DNA from: RPQJ01 sp963698735
Lineage (GTDB): Bacteria; Pseudomonadota; Gammaproteobacteria; Steroidobacterales; Steroidobacteraceae
Direction of reading: 5' to 3'
Assembly: GCA_963698735.1 (NCBI GenBank)
Contig: CAVOSA010000024.1
Span: 124,001-188,000, forward strand
DNA: 64,000 nt
In this document: positions 35,396 to 43,553 of the stretch, piece after piece
How positions within the stretch are numbered: position 1 is the stretch's first letter
Layout: every line of letters begins with the position of its first letter
The notes under the pieces: generated by a model
Told to the model about the DNA's origin: nothing
Databases searched by the model: none
Seen by the model: the letters and a program-made list of their open reading frames with translations, nothing else
Made by a program: the position numbers and the translations under genes

Positions 35396-36392
35396 AGTGC
35401 GGATTGCAGTGATCGGTGCGGGAATGGCCGGTCTGGCCTGCGCCCACGAACTCGCGCGTGCCGATGCGAAGGTGACGGTCTACGAGCGCTCGCGCGGCCT
35501 CGGCGGCAGGCTCGCAACGCGGCGCCGCGGGCAGGTTTCCTTTGACCACGGCGCGCAGTTCGTGACGGCGCGCAGTCATCCTTTCGCCCGTTACACGGAG
35601 ACCGCCTTGCGCGCCGGTGCGCTCGAAGCCTGGCGGCCCCGCGTCATGGAAGACGACCGTGCCTGGCCTGCACCCATCGAAGACTGGTGGGTCGGCCAGC
35701 CAGGCATGAGCGCAGTGGTGCGACCGCTGGCCCGCAACGTCGAGGTCCTGAGCGGCATCGCGGTGCACGAGCTCCTGCCGGGCCAACGCGGCTGGGAGCT
35801 GCAGACTGACTCTGGCCGGCAGGACCGGGTGTATCGAGCCGTCGCGGTCGCAGTGCCAGCGCCACAGGCCTGCACACTGCTGGGACCGCACGGCCGGACC
35901 TTTCGTCACCTGACCGAGGTCCGCATGGCACCCTGCTGGGCGGGCATGTTCGCCTTCGACCCGCCGATCGACGCCGGGGCCGAAGCGCGCCGCTGGACCC
36001 AGGGACCCCTGACTTGGGCGGCCTGTAATTCGAGCAAGGCGGGCCGGCCCGCCGCGCCGCAATGCTGGGTGGTGCACGCCTCGGCGACCTGGTCGCGCGA
36101 GCATCTCGAGATGGATGCAACGGGCGCCGCGCTGTTGTTGCTGCGGGCATTTGAGGAAAGCATCGGGCGCGAGCTGCCAATGCCCGTGTACCTCGACGCA
36201 CATCGATGGCGCCACGCGCAGGTGGAGCAGCCGCTCGGCCTGCCGTGCCTGGTGGACCTGGAGAGCAACGCCGGAGCCTGCGGCGACTGGTGCATCGCGC
36301 CGCGTGTCGAAGCCGCCTTCGAGAGCGGCCGCAGCCTCGCTCATTCCATCCTGTCGATGGTGGGCCTTGCCACACCGACGCTGCGCCCCTGA
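35388..36392 (+). CDS. Renalase-like FAD-dependent oxidoreductase
   Basis: A 334-residue flavoprotein. The dinucleotide site is GAGMAGLACAHELARADAKV followed by an acidic end at VYERS and GLGGRLATRR. FDHGAQFVTAR is a block shared by the renalase/YobN-like NAD(P)-binding amine oxidase family. The substrate is unknown; some bacterial relatives rescue damaged NADH isomers. It begins within the last eight bases of the lipoprotein gene. Its 3' end overlaps the convergent UPF0104 gene by 52 bp. Confidence 0.87.
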   Translation: MGEVRIAVIGAGMAGLACAHELARADAKVTVYERSRGLGGRLATRRRGQVSFDHGAQFVTARSHPFARYTETALRAGALEAWRPRVMEDDRAWPAPIEDWWVGQPGMSAVVRPLARNVEVLSGIAVHELLPGQRGWELQTDSGRQDRVYRAVAVAVPAPQACTLLGPHGRTFRHLTEVRMAPCWAGMFAFDPPIDAGAEARRWTQGPLTWAACNSSKAGRPAAPQCWVVHASATWSREHLEMDATGAALLLLRAFEESIGRELPMPVYLDAHRWRHAQVEQPLGLPCLVDLESNAGACGDWCIAPRVEAAFESGRSLAHSILSMVGLATPTLRP

Positions 36393-37351
36393 CGGCCGAA
36401 CAGGCGCAGCAGCACGCCGTCGCGCGCAAATCCCTCGAACATGCCCCACAACGCAAGCGCGAGCAGCACGGGAATGATCTCGTAGATCACGCGGTACATG
36501 AGCACCGCCGCGAGCAACTGCTCGGGCGGGACGTCTGGCAGCAGCAGCAGCAGCATCGACTCGAGCACGCCGAGCCCGGCCGGTACGTGGCTCAGCACGC
36601 CGGCGATGATGCTGGCGAGATAGGCGGCGAGGAATGGCAGGTAGGCGAGCCCGATGGACTCCGGCAGCATCAGGTACAGCACCGAAGACACGAGGAAGAT
36701 GTCCAAAAGTCCGACGGTAAGCTGCAACGCCGTCATCGCTGGCGTCGGCAGGTTGACCGACCAGCCGCCAAGCTTGACCGGCTTCTTGCGCAGCAGGATC
36801 AGCAGCACGTAGCCGGCGTCCTTGCACAGGCCGAGGATGCCGAGCGCACGCAGCCACCCACTTGAGACGCGGAACATCGGCTCGAGCATTTCGGCCGCTG
36901 CCACCAGCGAGATGTCGAGCAGCAGGCCGACGCCCAGCGCGTACGGCATGTTCGCAAGCAGCACCGTGGCCCCAACCTCGGTCGCAGAGAAACCGGCTGG
37001 CGTGTACATGCGATAGCGCAGCGCACCACCGCTCAGCATCGCCTGGCCGATGGCGTGTCCCAGTGGAAACGCGATGTACGCAGTGAGCATCGGCTTGGCG
37101 CGACCGATGCAGTGCTTCACGTAACGCACCACGGCCACTTCGTAGAACGCGAGCACGGTGAGCGCCGCAGCGGCACACAGCCCGGCGAGCGCAAGCCTGG
37201 ACGCAGGCACCGCACGCATCTGCACGAGCACGTCCGCAAAACTGATCCGCTGGAAGGTTCGCCACAGCACCCAGCCCGCGAGCGCGGCGAGCAGCACGCT
37301 CACCAGCACGCCGGCATAAGTCTTGAGGCGGTTACGGCGGGGATCGGTCAT
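36341..37351 (-). CDS. UPF0104/LPG-synthase-type integral membrane protein
   Basis: A 336-residue protein with about eight membrane segments. PLGHAIGQAMLSGGALRYRMY and HVPAGLGVLESMLLLLLPD (key residues G..SGGALRYR and HVPAGLGVLE) are the marks of the flippase-like domain of lysylphosphatidylglycerol synthases. The catalytic aminoacyl-transferase domain is absent, so it probably moves a lipid or glycan precursor. Start ATG 37351. It is divergent from the HiPIP gene. Confidence 0.87.
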   Translation of the reverse strand: MTDPRRNRLKTYAGVLVSVLLAALAGWVLWRTFQRISFADVLVQMRAVPASRLALAGLCAAAALTVLAFYEVAVVRYVKHCIGRAKPMLTAYIAFPLGHAIGQAMLSGGALRYRMYTPAGFSATEVGATVLLANMPYALGVGLLLDISLVAAAEMLEPMFRVSSGWLRALGILGLCKDAGYVLLILLRKKPVKLGGWSVNLPTPAMTALQLTVGLLDIFLVSSVLYLMLPESIGLAYLPFLAAYLASIIAGVLSHVPAGLGVLESMLLLLLPDVPPEQLLAAVLMYRVIYEIIPVLLALALWGMFEGFARDGVLLRLFGRQGRSVGVARPTIDRME

Positions 37352-37403
37352 CAGGGCTCTCGAGGGCGCAAGATTGCAGCACAAGGCACAGCACGGCCAT
37401 TCA

Positions 37404-37422
37404 ATTGCGAGTGATTCTCAGT
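37404..37422 (+). promoter_or_regulatory. Fur-box-like site between UPF0104 and HiPIP genes
   Basis: ATTGCGAGTGATTCTCAGT matches the common Fur box AATGAGAATGATTCTCATT at 15 of 19 positions. It lies 53 bp before the UPF0104 start and 133 bp before the HiPIP start. Which gene it controls is not clear. Confidence 0.5.
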
Positions 37423-37554
37423 AGTGTCTGCAACTGTCAGCCAGTGCAGGACGAAACCTCAGCCTCGATACGCGGTCAAATGCGCAAGCGGGATTCAGCC
37501 TGAGTAGAATTCCACGTGCTGGTCGATTGTCCCCTCTCGAGGAGAAGTATCCAA

Positions 37555-37890
37555 ATGTCCGAACAGAAATTTCCGCGCCGTACCCTGCTGAAGGGTGCGC
37601 TGCTTGGCGTGGCAACGGTGCCGGTTTCGGCGCTGCTCAGCCGCACGGCCGACGCGGCCGGTGCCAGGGTCGATCCGAACGAACCGCAGGCCAAGTCGCT
37701 CGGTTTCGTCGAAGACGCGGCCAAGGTCGATGCCAAGGCCAATCCGAATTTCAAGGCGGGCCAGTATTGCTGGAACTGCCTGCAGGCCCCGACGGGCAAG
37801 CAAGGCATGGCGGAAGTGCCGTGCAACATCTTCGCGGGTCGTCCGGTCTCGGCGAAGGGCTGGTGCAAGGTCTACGTGAAGCGGCCGTAA
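37555..37890 (+). CDS. Tat-exported high-potential iron-sulfur protein (HiPIP)
   Basis: A 111-residue precursor. The Tat signal is FPRRTLLKGALLG, then a hydrophobic run to about residue 34 (ADAAGA). The mature part has four cluster ligands, Cys72, Cys75, Cys90 and Cys104, in the HiPIP order CxxC..C..C, holding a [4Fe-4S] cluster that shuttles electrons in the periplasm at high potential. Start ATG 37555 with CGAGGAGA upstream. It stands alone with a strong terminator. A Fur-like site lies upstream. Confidence 0.93.
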   Translation: MSEQKFPRRTLLKGALLGVATVPVSALLSRTADAAGARVDPNEPQAKSLGFVEDAAKVDAKANPNFKAGQYCWNCLQAPTGKQGMAEVPCNIFAGRPVSAKGWCKVYVKRP

Positions 37891-37911
37891 CCGGCGTTTG
37901 ATCGAGCCTCG

Positions 37912-37948
37912 AACGGCGCGATCGGGAAACCGGTCGCGCCGTTTTTTT
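37912..37948 (+). terminator. Rho-independent terminator of the HiPIP gene
   Basis: AACGGCGCGA (37912-37921) and TCGCGCCGTT (37934-37943) form a perfect 10-bp stem that can extend inward (CGG/CCG), followed by seven T in a row. Confidence 0.9.
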
Positions 37949-37976
37949 GGTGCCGCGTCACCGCCGGCCTCCACCC

Positions 37977-38005
37977 CTTGAAACGCCTCCCGCCGCGCAC
38001 ATCTA
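37977..38005 (+). promoter_or_regulatory. Sigma-32-type heat-shock promoter of hsp20
   Basis: CTTGAAA (37977-37983), 14 bases, then CACATCTA (37998-38005), close to the RpoH consensus CTTGAAA-N11-16-CCCCATNT. It lies 52 bp before the Hsp20 start. Confidence 0.7.
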
Positions 38006-38056
38006 AGGCGGCACAGGGGATTGCAGTGGGCAACCCCGGGCAGGAGACAAACAACC

Positions 38057-38500
38057 ATGCGTGTCATCAAGTGGGAACCGTTCCGCGACGCGGACGATGT
38101 GTTCGAGCGCTTTTTCGCCGAATCGATGCGCCGCTGGCCACGCCAGGGCGCCCAGTCCCAACAGGCCCGTGAATGGGCGCCGCTCGCGGACGTGAGCGAG
38201 ACCGAAGGCGAGTACGTTATCAAGGCCGAGTTGCCCGAAGTCCGCAAGGACGACGTCAGTATCACCGTCCAGGACCGCGTGCTCACGCTGGCCGGCGAGC
38301 GCAAGCAGGAGAAGCGCGAAGACCAGGAGAAGGCGCATCGCATCGAGCGCTGCTACGGCTCGTTCGCACGCCGTTTCGCGCTGCCGGAGAATGCCGACGA
38401 ACAGGGCATCAGCGCTGAAAGCCGTGACGGGGTGATCGTCATCCACATCCCGAAGCAGCGCGTCGTCGAACCGCAGCCGCGGCAGATACCGGTCCAGTAA
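38057..38500 (+). CDS. Small heat-shock protein Hsp20
   Basis: A 147-residue chaperone that holds unfolding proteins. The alpha-crystallin domain runs from about residue 40 to 135 (WAPLADVSETEGEYVIKAEL) with the conserved ALPENADEQGISA loop and a C-terminal IPV-type tail (RQIPVQ), which docks oligomers. Start ATG 38057 with AGGAG ten bases upstream; the frame is open upstream to 38021 but that part covers the promoter and leader. A heat-shock promoter is visible. Confidence 0.94.
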   Translation: MRVIKWEPFRDADDVFERFFAESMRRWPRQGAQSQQAREWAPLADVSETEGEYVIKAELPEVRKDDVSITVQDRVLTLAGERKQEKREDQEKAHRIERCYGSFARRFALPENADEQGISAESRDGVIVIHIPKQRVVEPQPRQIPVQ

Positions 38501-38523
38501 GCGGTTCCGGACCTGGGATTGCC

Positions 38524-38555
38524 GGGAGGGGCGTCGCAAGGCGCCCTTCCCTTCC
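38524..38555 (+). terminator. Probable terminator of hsp20
   Basis: GGGAGGGGCG (38524-38533) pairs with CGCCCTTCCC (38542-38551) with one G-T pair around an 8-base loop. Only TTCC follows, so efficiency is uncertain. Confidence 0.5.
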
Positions 38556-38593
38556 GCGCGCGCATCGCCGCACGACGGCCCAGTGCCGCGCCG

Positions 38594-38599
38594 TATAAT
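38594..38599 (+). promoter_or_regulatory. Perfect -10 box upstream of rraA
   Basis: TATAAT, 43 bp before the rraA start, in otherwise very GC-rich DNA. No good -35 hexamer is seen at 16-18 bp. Confidence 0.45.
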
Positions 38600-38641
38600 T
38601 CGCGGCGCCGGGTTGCCCGGCGACGGCGAGGCAGCGCGACG

Positions 38642-39136
38642 ATGACGACTCCCACCCAGGCCAGGGGTACGGCCGACCTCTGCGACGATCACGGCGACCG
38701 GGTGCAGGTCTGCGAGCCCATCTTCCATATGTTTGGCGCCCGCCGCGCATTCCACGGCCCGATCAGCACCGTCCGCTGCTTTGAGGACAACTCGCGCGTC
38801 AAGGAAGCGGTCGAGAGCCCCGGTGCAGGCAGGGTGCTCATCGTCGACGGCGGCGGGTCGCGCCGGCGCGCCTTGCTAGGCGACAAGCTGGGCCTGGCCG
38901 CAGTCAGCAATGGCTGGGCGGGTGTGATCATCCACGGCTGCATCCGCGATTCGGCCGAGCTCGGCCGCATGGATCTCGGCATTCGCGCGCTCGGCACGAT
39001 GCCGTTGCGCAGCGACAAACGCGGCGAAGGCGATCGCGACGTGCCCGTGCGTTTTGCCGGCGTGACGTTCCGTCCCGGCGAGTTCGTCTATGTCGACGAA
39101 GACGGCGTCATCGTTGCTCAAACCGCACTCACCTGA
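38642..39136 (+). CDS. rraA: Ribonuclease E activity regulator RraA
   Basis: A 164-residue protein of the RraA/MenG-like fold, known to bind and inhibit RNase E in E. coli. TADLCDDHGDRVQVCEPIF, DGGGSRRRALLGDKL and GCIRDSAELGRMDLGIRALG are the family blocks. The related aldolase group uses a similar site, so a lyase activity cannot be excluded. Start ATG 38642. It precedes yggX by 16 bp. Confidence 0.93.
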   Translation: MTTPTQARGTADLCDDHGDRVQVCEPIFHMFGARRAFHGPISTVRCFEDNSRVKEAVESPGAGRVLIVDGGGSRRRALLGDKLGLAAVSNGWAGVIIHGCIRDSAELGRMDLGIRALGTMPLRSDKRGEGDRDVPVRFAGVTFRPGEFVYVDEDGVIVAQTALT

Positions 39137-39152
39137 TCTCCAGCCGCACCCC

Positions 39153-39416
39153 ATGCGTACGATCTATTGCCAGTACCTGCAGCGCGAAGCCGAAGGCCTC
39201 ACGCGCGTTCCCTACCCCGGCGAACTCGGCAAGCGCATCTACGAGAACATCTCGACGGAAGCATGGCAGGCCTGGGTGCGCCACCAGACGATGCTGCTCA
39301 ACGAATACCGCCTCTCGCCGATCGACCCCAAGGCGCGCAAGTTCCTGGTCGAGGAGATGGAGAAGTTCCTGTTCGGCGGCGGGAGCGCGAAGCCGGCGGA
39401 ATACGTCCCCGAATAG
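39153..39416 (+). CDS. yggX: Fe(2+)-trafficking protein YggX
   Basis: An 87-residue protein (MRTIYCQYLQREAEGL at the start, with the conserved Cys6; later MLLNEYRLSPIDPKARKFL) that takes part in iron supply and protection of Fe-S clusters from oxidation. In most gammaproteobacteria it lies next to mutY, whose product has a [4Fe-4S] cluster; here mutY is close by on the other strand, beyond the DUF423 gene. Start ATG 39153, 16 bp after rraA. Confidence 0.95.
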   Translation: MRTIYCQYLQREAEGLTRVPYPGELGKRIYENISTEAWQAWVRHQTMLLNEYRLSPIDPKARKFLVEEMEKFLFGGGSAKPAEYVPE

Positions 39417-39462
39417 GGACCAGGGGTCTGCGATCGGACGGAGACTCGAGAGGCGGTCCTGT

Positions 39463-39882
39463 TCAGACCGGCCCCTGACCGCTTGCTCGCCTGGCATGCG
39501 CCGCCAGCGCAAGCCACGCCAGCATGAAGCTGAAGCCTCCAATCGGCGCGACCATCCCCAGCCAGCGCGGCGCGCCCAACGTCATCAGGTAGATCGAGCC
39601 CGAGAAGAAGAACATACCGGCGCCGAACAGCACGGCGGCCCGCGGCAGCCAGGGCGAGGCGGGAGTGACAAGAGCAATCACGCCGACCAGGAGCAGCGCC
39701 AGCGAGTGCACCTGCTGATAGAGCACACCGGTCTGGTAGCTCGACAGTTGCTTGAGCGTGAGCAACTGCTGCAGGGCGTGCGCGCCGAACGCGCCGAGGA
39801 CGACGCCAAGAAGCATCAGCAGCGCACCGGCGACGATGCAGCGCATTGCGAAGGTTCGATAGGCGGCGGTATCGGGCGACAT
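39463..39882 (-). CDS. DUF423 family small membrane protein
   Basis: A 139-residue protein with four membrane helices. LLMLLGVVLGAFGAHALQQL is the family's N-terminal mark; SSYQTGVLYQQVHSLALLL and FFSGSIYLMTLGAPRWLG follow. Function unknown. The start could be ATG 39882 or the in-frame ATG at 39846, which would give 127 residues, nearer the family norm. It lies between yggX (convergent) and mutY (upstream, same strand). Confidence 0.85.
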   Translation of the reverse strand: MSPDTAAYRTFAMRCIVAGALLMLLGVVLGAFGAHALQQLLTLKQLSSYQTGVLYQQVHSLALLLVGVIALVTPASPWLPRAAVLFGAGMFFFSGSIYLMTLGAPRWLGMVAPIGGFSFMLAWLALAAHARRASGQGPV

Positions 39883-39954
39883 TGCAGCACCTAGCGGTCG
39901 GGCCTGGATGATGCAGCGCATACTACCGGAACGCGGCGCTCACCCGTTCCGTTG

Positions 39955-41028
39955 TCAGACTGACCGTCGCGTCCTCAACAGCGTCGCGATCGGCTTCGGT
40001 ATCCCGACCTCGGCCGGATCCTCGACGTCGTACCAGCGATAGCGGTCGTCGTCGCGCAGTGCAGGCGCCTTGCCGGCGCAGTGCACCGTGAGCGGCTTCA
40101 TGTCGTAGTCGAAATGACTGAATGCGTGCTTCAGTGGCTCTTCCGGCCGCAGCGGCGACGAACCCGCGAGGTGCTCGCGGCACCATTGGACCGCATGCTC
40201 GCGCGTCGGAAATTCCGGCAAGCCCCACAGGCCGCCCCAGATTCCGCTCGGCGGCCGCCGCTCCAGCAGCACCTTGCTGCCGCGGCGCGCGAGCAGGACC
40301 CACGCCTCGCGCTGCGGGCGCTCCTTGCGCGGCTTCGGTGCGGGATACACGTGCTGCGCATCATTGCGCCGGGCCTCGCACGCCGAATTGACCGGGCACA
40401 GCAGGCAGGCGGGGTTGGCCCGCGTGCAGACCGTCGCGCCGAGATCCATGATGCCCTGCGTGTATTCGTCCACACGTGAGTGCGGCGTGCACTGTTCCGC
40501 CAGTTCCCAGAGCGTCCGCTCGACTGCTGCATCGCCAGGGTATCCGTCGATCGCAAAATAGCGTGCCAGCACGCGCCTGACGTTACCGTCGAGGATCGGA
40601 TGACGTTCGCCGCGGGACAACGCCAGGATCGCGCCTGCCGTCGATCGCCCGATGCCGGGCAGCGCCATCACCTCAGCGAGTGTCGCGGGAAACTCTCCGC
40701 GGTGCCGCTGCACCAGGATCTGGGCCGCGCGCTGCAGGTTGCGGGCGCGCGCGTAGTAGCCGAGGCCGGACCAGAGATGCAGCACCTCATCGAGCTGCGC
40801 CGCAGCGAGCGCGCGCACCGTGGGAAAACGTGCAATGAAGCGCTCGTAATAGCCGGCAGCCGTGCCGACCTGCGTCTGCTGCAGCATGACCTCGGAGATC
40901 CACACGCGGTACGGCGTGCGGTCGCACTGCCACGGCAGGTCCTTGCGTCCTTCGGATTCGTACCAGGCGAGCAGTGCCGGCGCGAAGCGCAGGATGCGGG
41001 CACGCGTGGCGGCCCCTTCACCGGTCAT
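39955..41028 (-). CDS. mutY: A/G-specific adenine glycosylase MutY
   Basis: A 357-residue base-excision enzyme that removes A opposite 8-oxoG. The catalytic Glu is in WISEVMLQQTQV; the helix-hairpin-helix LPGIGRSTAGAI is followed by the catalytic Asp in ILDGNVRRV. The [4Fe-4S] ligands are CTRANPACLLCPVNSAC (C-x6-C-x2-C-x5-C). The C-terminal NUDIX-like domain reads 8-oxoG. Start ATG 41028 overlaps the upstream SRPBCC gene by 11 bp. Confidence 0.96.
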   Translation of the reverse strand: MTGEGAATRARILRFAPALLAWYESEGRKDLPWQCDRTPYRVWISEVMLQQTQVGTAAGYYERFIARFPTVRALAAAQLDEVLHLWSGLGYYARARNLQRAAQILVQRHRGEFPATLAEVMALPGIGRSTAGAILALSRGERHPILDGNVRRVLARYFAIDGYPGDAAVERTLWELAEQCTPHSRVDEYTQGIMDLGATVCTRANPACLLCPVNSACEARRNDAQHVYPAPKPRKERPQREAWVLLARRGSKVLLERRPPSGIWGGLWGLPEFPTREHAVQWCREHLAGSSPLRPEEPLKHAFSHFDYDMKPLTVHCAGKAPALRDDDRYRWYDVEDPAEVGIPKPIATLLRTRRSV

Positions 41029-41587
41029 TGGCCTCGCGCTCCACGCTCTTGAACATCCGCAGCGTCGATTCCCGCAGCTCCCTGACCCCAAGACGCTGCG
41101 CGACGATACCGGGCACCCAGAAGTCCGGCTCGAATTCGGCCTCGTAGTGGACAAGGGTGCCAGCGCCTTGCTGCTGCCAGCGGGTACGCGCGACTCCGCG
41201 CCGAATGTCGCTGCGCTTCGGGATCACCTCGGCCACCTGGCTGTCCGGCGCGCTGGTCACACGCTCCACCCGCTCCACCGTTCGGCAGAAGACGCCGGCG
41301 CAGGCATGGATCAGCGTGCGCATCAGCACGGCGCCGCCCGGCTCGGACCCGAGCAGCTCCACGCGGCGAATTCGGGAGTCCAGCTTGCCGAAGTTGGCAT
41401 AGTCCCCCAGCACTGCAGCCACGCCGGTGACCGGGGCAGCGAGCAGCGCCTCGAAACGAACGCGGAAGATCCCGTGGTCGTAGACCGCGTCTGCACGCAG
41501 CACCTGCAATGCATGCGCCGGATGCGAGCTCAGCCCGGCGCAGAGGACGACGACGAGGGCCCGGGCGGTGATGGATCGACGGCGCAC
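41018..41587 (-). CDS. Exported SRPBCC (START-like) domain protein
   Basis: A 189-residue protein with a signal peptide (MRRRSITARALVVVLCAGL to about AHA) and a polyketide-cyclase/START-like fold: FRVRFEALLAAPVTGVAAVL, DYANFGKLDSRIRRVELL and VHYEAEFEPDFWVPG. The family binds hydrophobic ligands; the ligand here is unknown. The GTG start at 41587 lies 1 base after the stop of the TPR protein, so the two are cotranscribed, as is mutY downstream. Confidence 0.8.
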   Translation of the reverse strand: MRRRSITARALVVVLCAGLSSHPAHALQVLRADAVYDHGIFRVRFEALLAAPVTGVAAVLGDYANFGKLDSRIRRVELLGSEPGGAVLMRTLIHACAGVFCRTVERVERVTSAPDSQVAEVIPKRSDIRRGVARTRWQQQGAGTLVHYEAEFEPDFWVPGIVAQRLGVRELRESTLRMFKSVEREANDR

Positions 41588-41588
41588 G

Positions 41589-43412
41589 TCACGAACAGAC
41601 GAGGGCGACGTTGCCCGCGCCGGCCCGGCAGCGGTCCGGGTAACCGTACTGCTTCCAGTAGTCGACCAGGCCGATGCGCTCGACCAGCTGCGGGAAACGC
41701 GGGTCCTTGCGGAATCCTGCGCCCTCGGTCGTCCACGCGTGCATGAGATCCCAGTCGTGCACCCAGGCCGTGCGGTCATGGTCCAGCGATTCGTCGACGA
41801 TGCGATAGACGAGGTCGTACTGCTGCATCTGCAGGTACGGCATCAACAGGTCCTCCTGCGTGGCGACTTTTGGGTCGATGGCGCGGAATCCCGCGACGAC
41901 GGCTGGGCGCTTGGCCGGGTCCGCCACAGCATCGACAAACTGTCCGACCAGCGGCTTGAGTTCATCCGGTAGCGTGACCTGCGCAGCCAGCAATCGCTTC
42001 GCATCGTCCCACTGGCCGCGGCGCATCGCCACGGTCGCCTCCACGCCTTCGCTGGCTCCGCTGCTGATACCCAACTCCCTGGCCAGCTTCGAGTAACGCA
42101 GGGCCTGCTCGTCCTCGCCCCGCAACAGGTAGGTATTGGCGAGGTTCGACGCGAGCACCGGCGAGCTTGGATCGAGTTCGTAGGCGCGGCGGGCCTGCTC
42201 GAGCCCGGCATCGAGACGCCCGACCTTGTTCAGCAGGATCGAATACCAGTGGTGCGGCGTGGGCTCGTTCGGCTCGAGCGAGATCGCAAAGAAGAAGCCC
42301 GACTCGGCATCGAGCAGGTTGCCCTTGTCGGAACTGATCTGTGCCAGCACGGCGTGCGCCTCGCCGATGTTCGGATCGAGCGCGAGCGCCTGCCGCGCCG
42401 ACTGCTCGGCCATCTGCAGGAATTTCTCCTGGTCCACGTCCTCCATGCTGTAGCCGGGGAGAACGACGTAGGCAGACGCCAATGCGGCATGCGCGCGCGC
42501 GAACCCGGCGTCACGGGCGATGGCACCCTGGTACAGCTCCACCGCACGCTTCAGGTTCTCCTCGCCACGGCGCTTCCAGATCGCGCGCGCCTGCAGGTAC
42601 AGCTCGTAGGCTTCGACGTTCTGGGTGGGCGCCTTGTCCCGTTGCGCGAGTTGCTGCTCCTTGGGCGCCAGCTCGATCTTGAGCTTGTCGACGATCGCCT
42701 GCGCGATCTCGTCCTGCACCGTGAAGATGTCTGCCATCCTGCGATCGTAGGTTTCAGACCAGATGTGGAAGCCCGACCCGGTGTCGATCAGCTGCGCCGT
42801 GATGCGCACCTGGTCGCCGGATTGGCGGACGCTGCCCTCCAGCACGGTCTCGACGCCGAGTTCCTTGCCGACTTCGCGGATGTCGACGTTCTTGCCCTTG
42901 AAGGCGAACGCGGAAGTTCGCGCAGCCACCTTGAGCCCGGGAATGCGCGCCAGCAGGTTCAGCAATTCCTCCGACATGCCGTCGCTGAAGTAGTCCTTGC
43001 TGGCGTCGCCACTCAAGTTGGTGAAAGGCAGCACCGCGATCGAACTGGGGCTGCCGGCAGCGTCGGCTCGGCCGAGGCCGCGCTCGTACAGGAGGTACCC
43101 GAGCCCCGCCATCGCGATCAACACGACGACGCCGAACGCCGCGCGCGTGCGGAACCGCAACTGCGGCGGCGCCCCGGGCAACGGCTCCGTCCGCTCGATG
43201 CCCCCCGCACTGACGTCGAACACCCACGCCAGCACCATCGCGATCGGGAACCCGACCAGCAGGAAGATGACGAGGAACGTCATGGCCCATTCGGGCACGT
43301 ATAAGGCGGGCAGCACGACGGAGGCGGCCTCGGTGACCGCCCATGCGACCGCGCCGTACGCGATGGCGACCTTGCCGACGCGACGGCGCTTGATTTCAGC
43401 GAGGAAAGCCAT
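41589..43412 (-). CDS. Membrane-anchored FlgO/TolB-N-like protein with TPR repeats
   Basis: A 607-residue protein. A short cytoplasmic start (MAFLAEIKRRRVGKVAIAYG) and three membrane helices come first. Then a FlgO/TolB-N-like domain begins SIAVLPFTNLSGDASKDYFS and DGMSEELLNLLARIPGLKV, VAARTSAFAFKG. Then TPR repeats run from about residue 275 to 500. This layout is frequent, often in many copies, in Xanthomonadales-like genomes, where it sometimes joins adenylate cyclase or winged-helix domains. No catalytic domain is seen here. Start ATG 43412. Function unknown. Confidence 0.85.
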   Translation of the reverse strand: MAFLAEIKRRRVGKVAIAYGAVAWAVTEAASVVLPALYVPEWAMTFLVIFLLVGFPIAMVLAWVFDVSAGGIERTEPLPGAPPQLRFRTRAAFGVVVLIAMAGLGYLLYERGLGRADAAGSPSSIAVLPFTNLSGDASKDYFSDGMSEELLNLLARIPGLKVAARTSAFAFKGKNVDIREVGKELGVETVLEGSVRQSGDQVRITAQLIDTGSGFHIWSETYDRRMADIFTVQDEIAQAIVDKLKIELAPKEQQLAQRDKAPTQNVEAYELYLQARAIWKRRGEENLKRAVELYQGAIARDAGFARAHAALASAYVVLPGYSMEDVDQEKFLQMAEQSARQALALDPNIGEAHAVLAQISSDKGNLLDAESGFFFAISLEPNEPTPHHWYSILLNKVGRLDAGLEQARRAYELDPSSPVLASNLANTYLLRGEDEQALRYSKLARELGISSGASEGVEATVAMRRGQWDDAKRLLAAQVTLPDELKPLVGQFVDAVADPAKRPAVVAGFRAIDPKVATQEDLLMPYLQMQQYDLVYRIVDESLDHDRTAWVHDWDLMHAWTTEGAGFRKDPRFPQLVERIGLVDYWKQYGYPDRCRAGAGNVALVCS

Positions 43413-43553
43413 TGGTTGCCCGAATCGTGATTCCCACCCTGGGCTTGGTCCCACCCGGCCGCGGGTCTCCTTAGCTGGGACCGCCGCGGCGCGCGGACGT
43501 TCCCCCGCGCCGCATTGTCCATCAATCCGCGATGCGAGCGTATCCCCGCGGGG

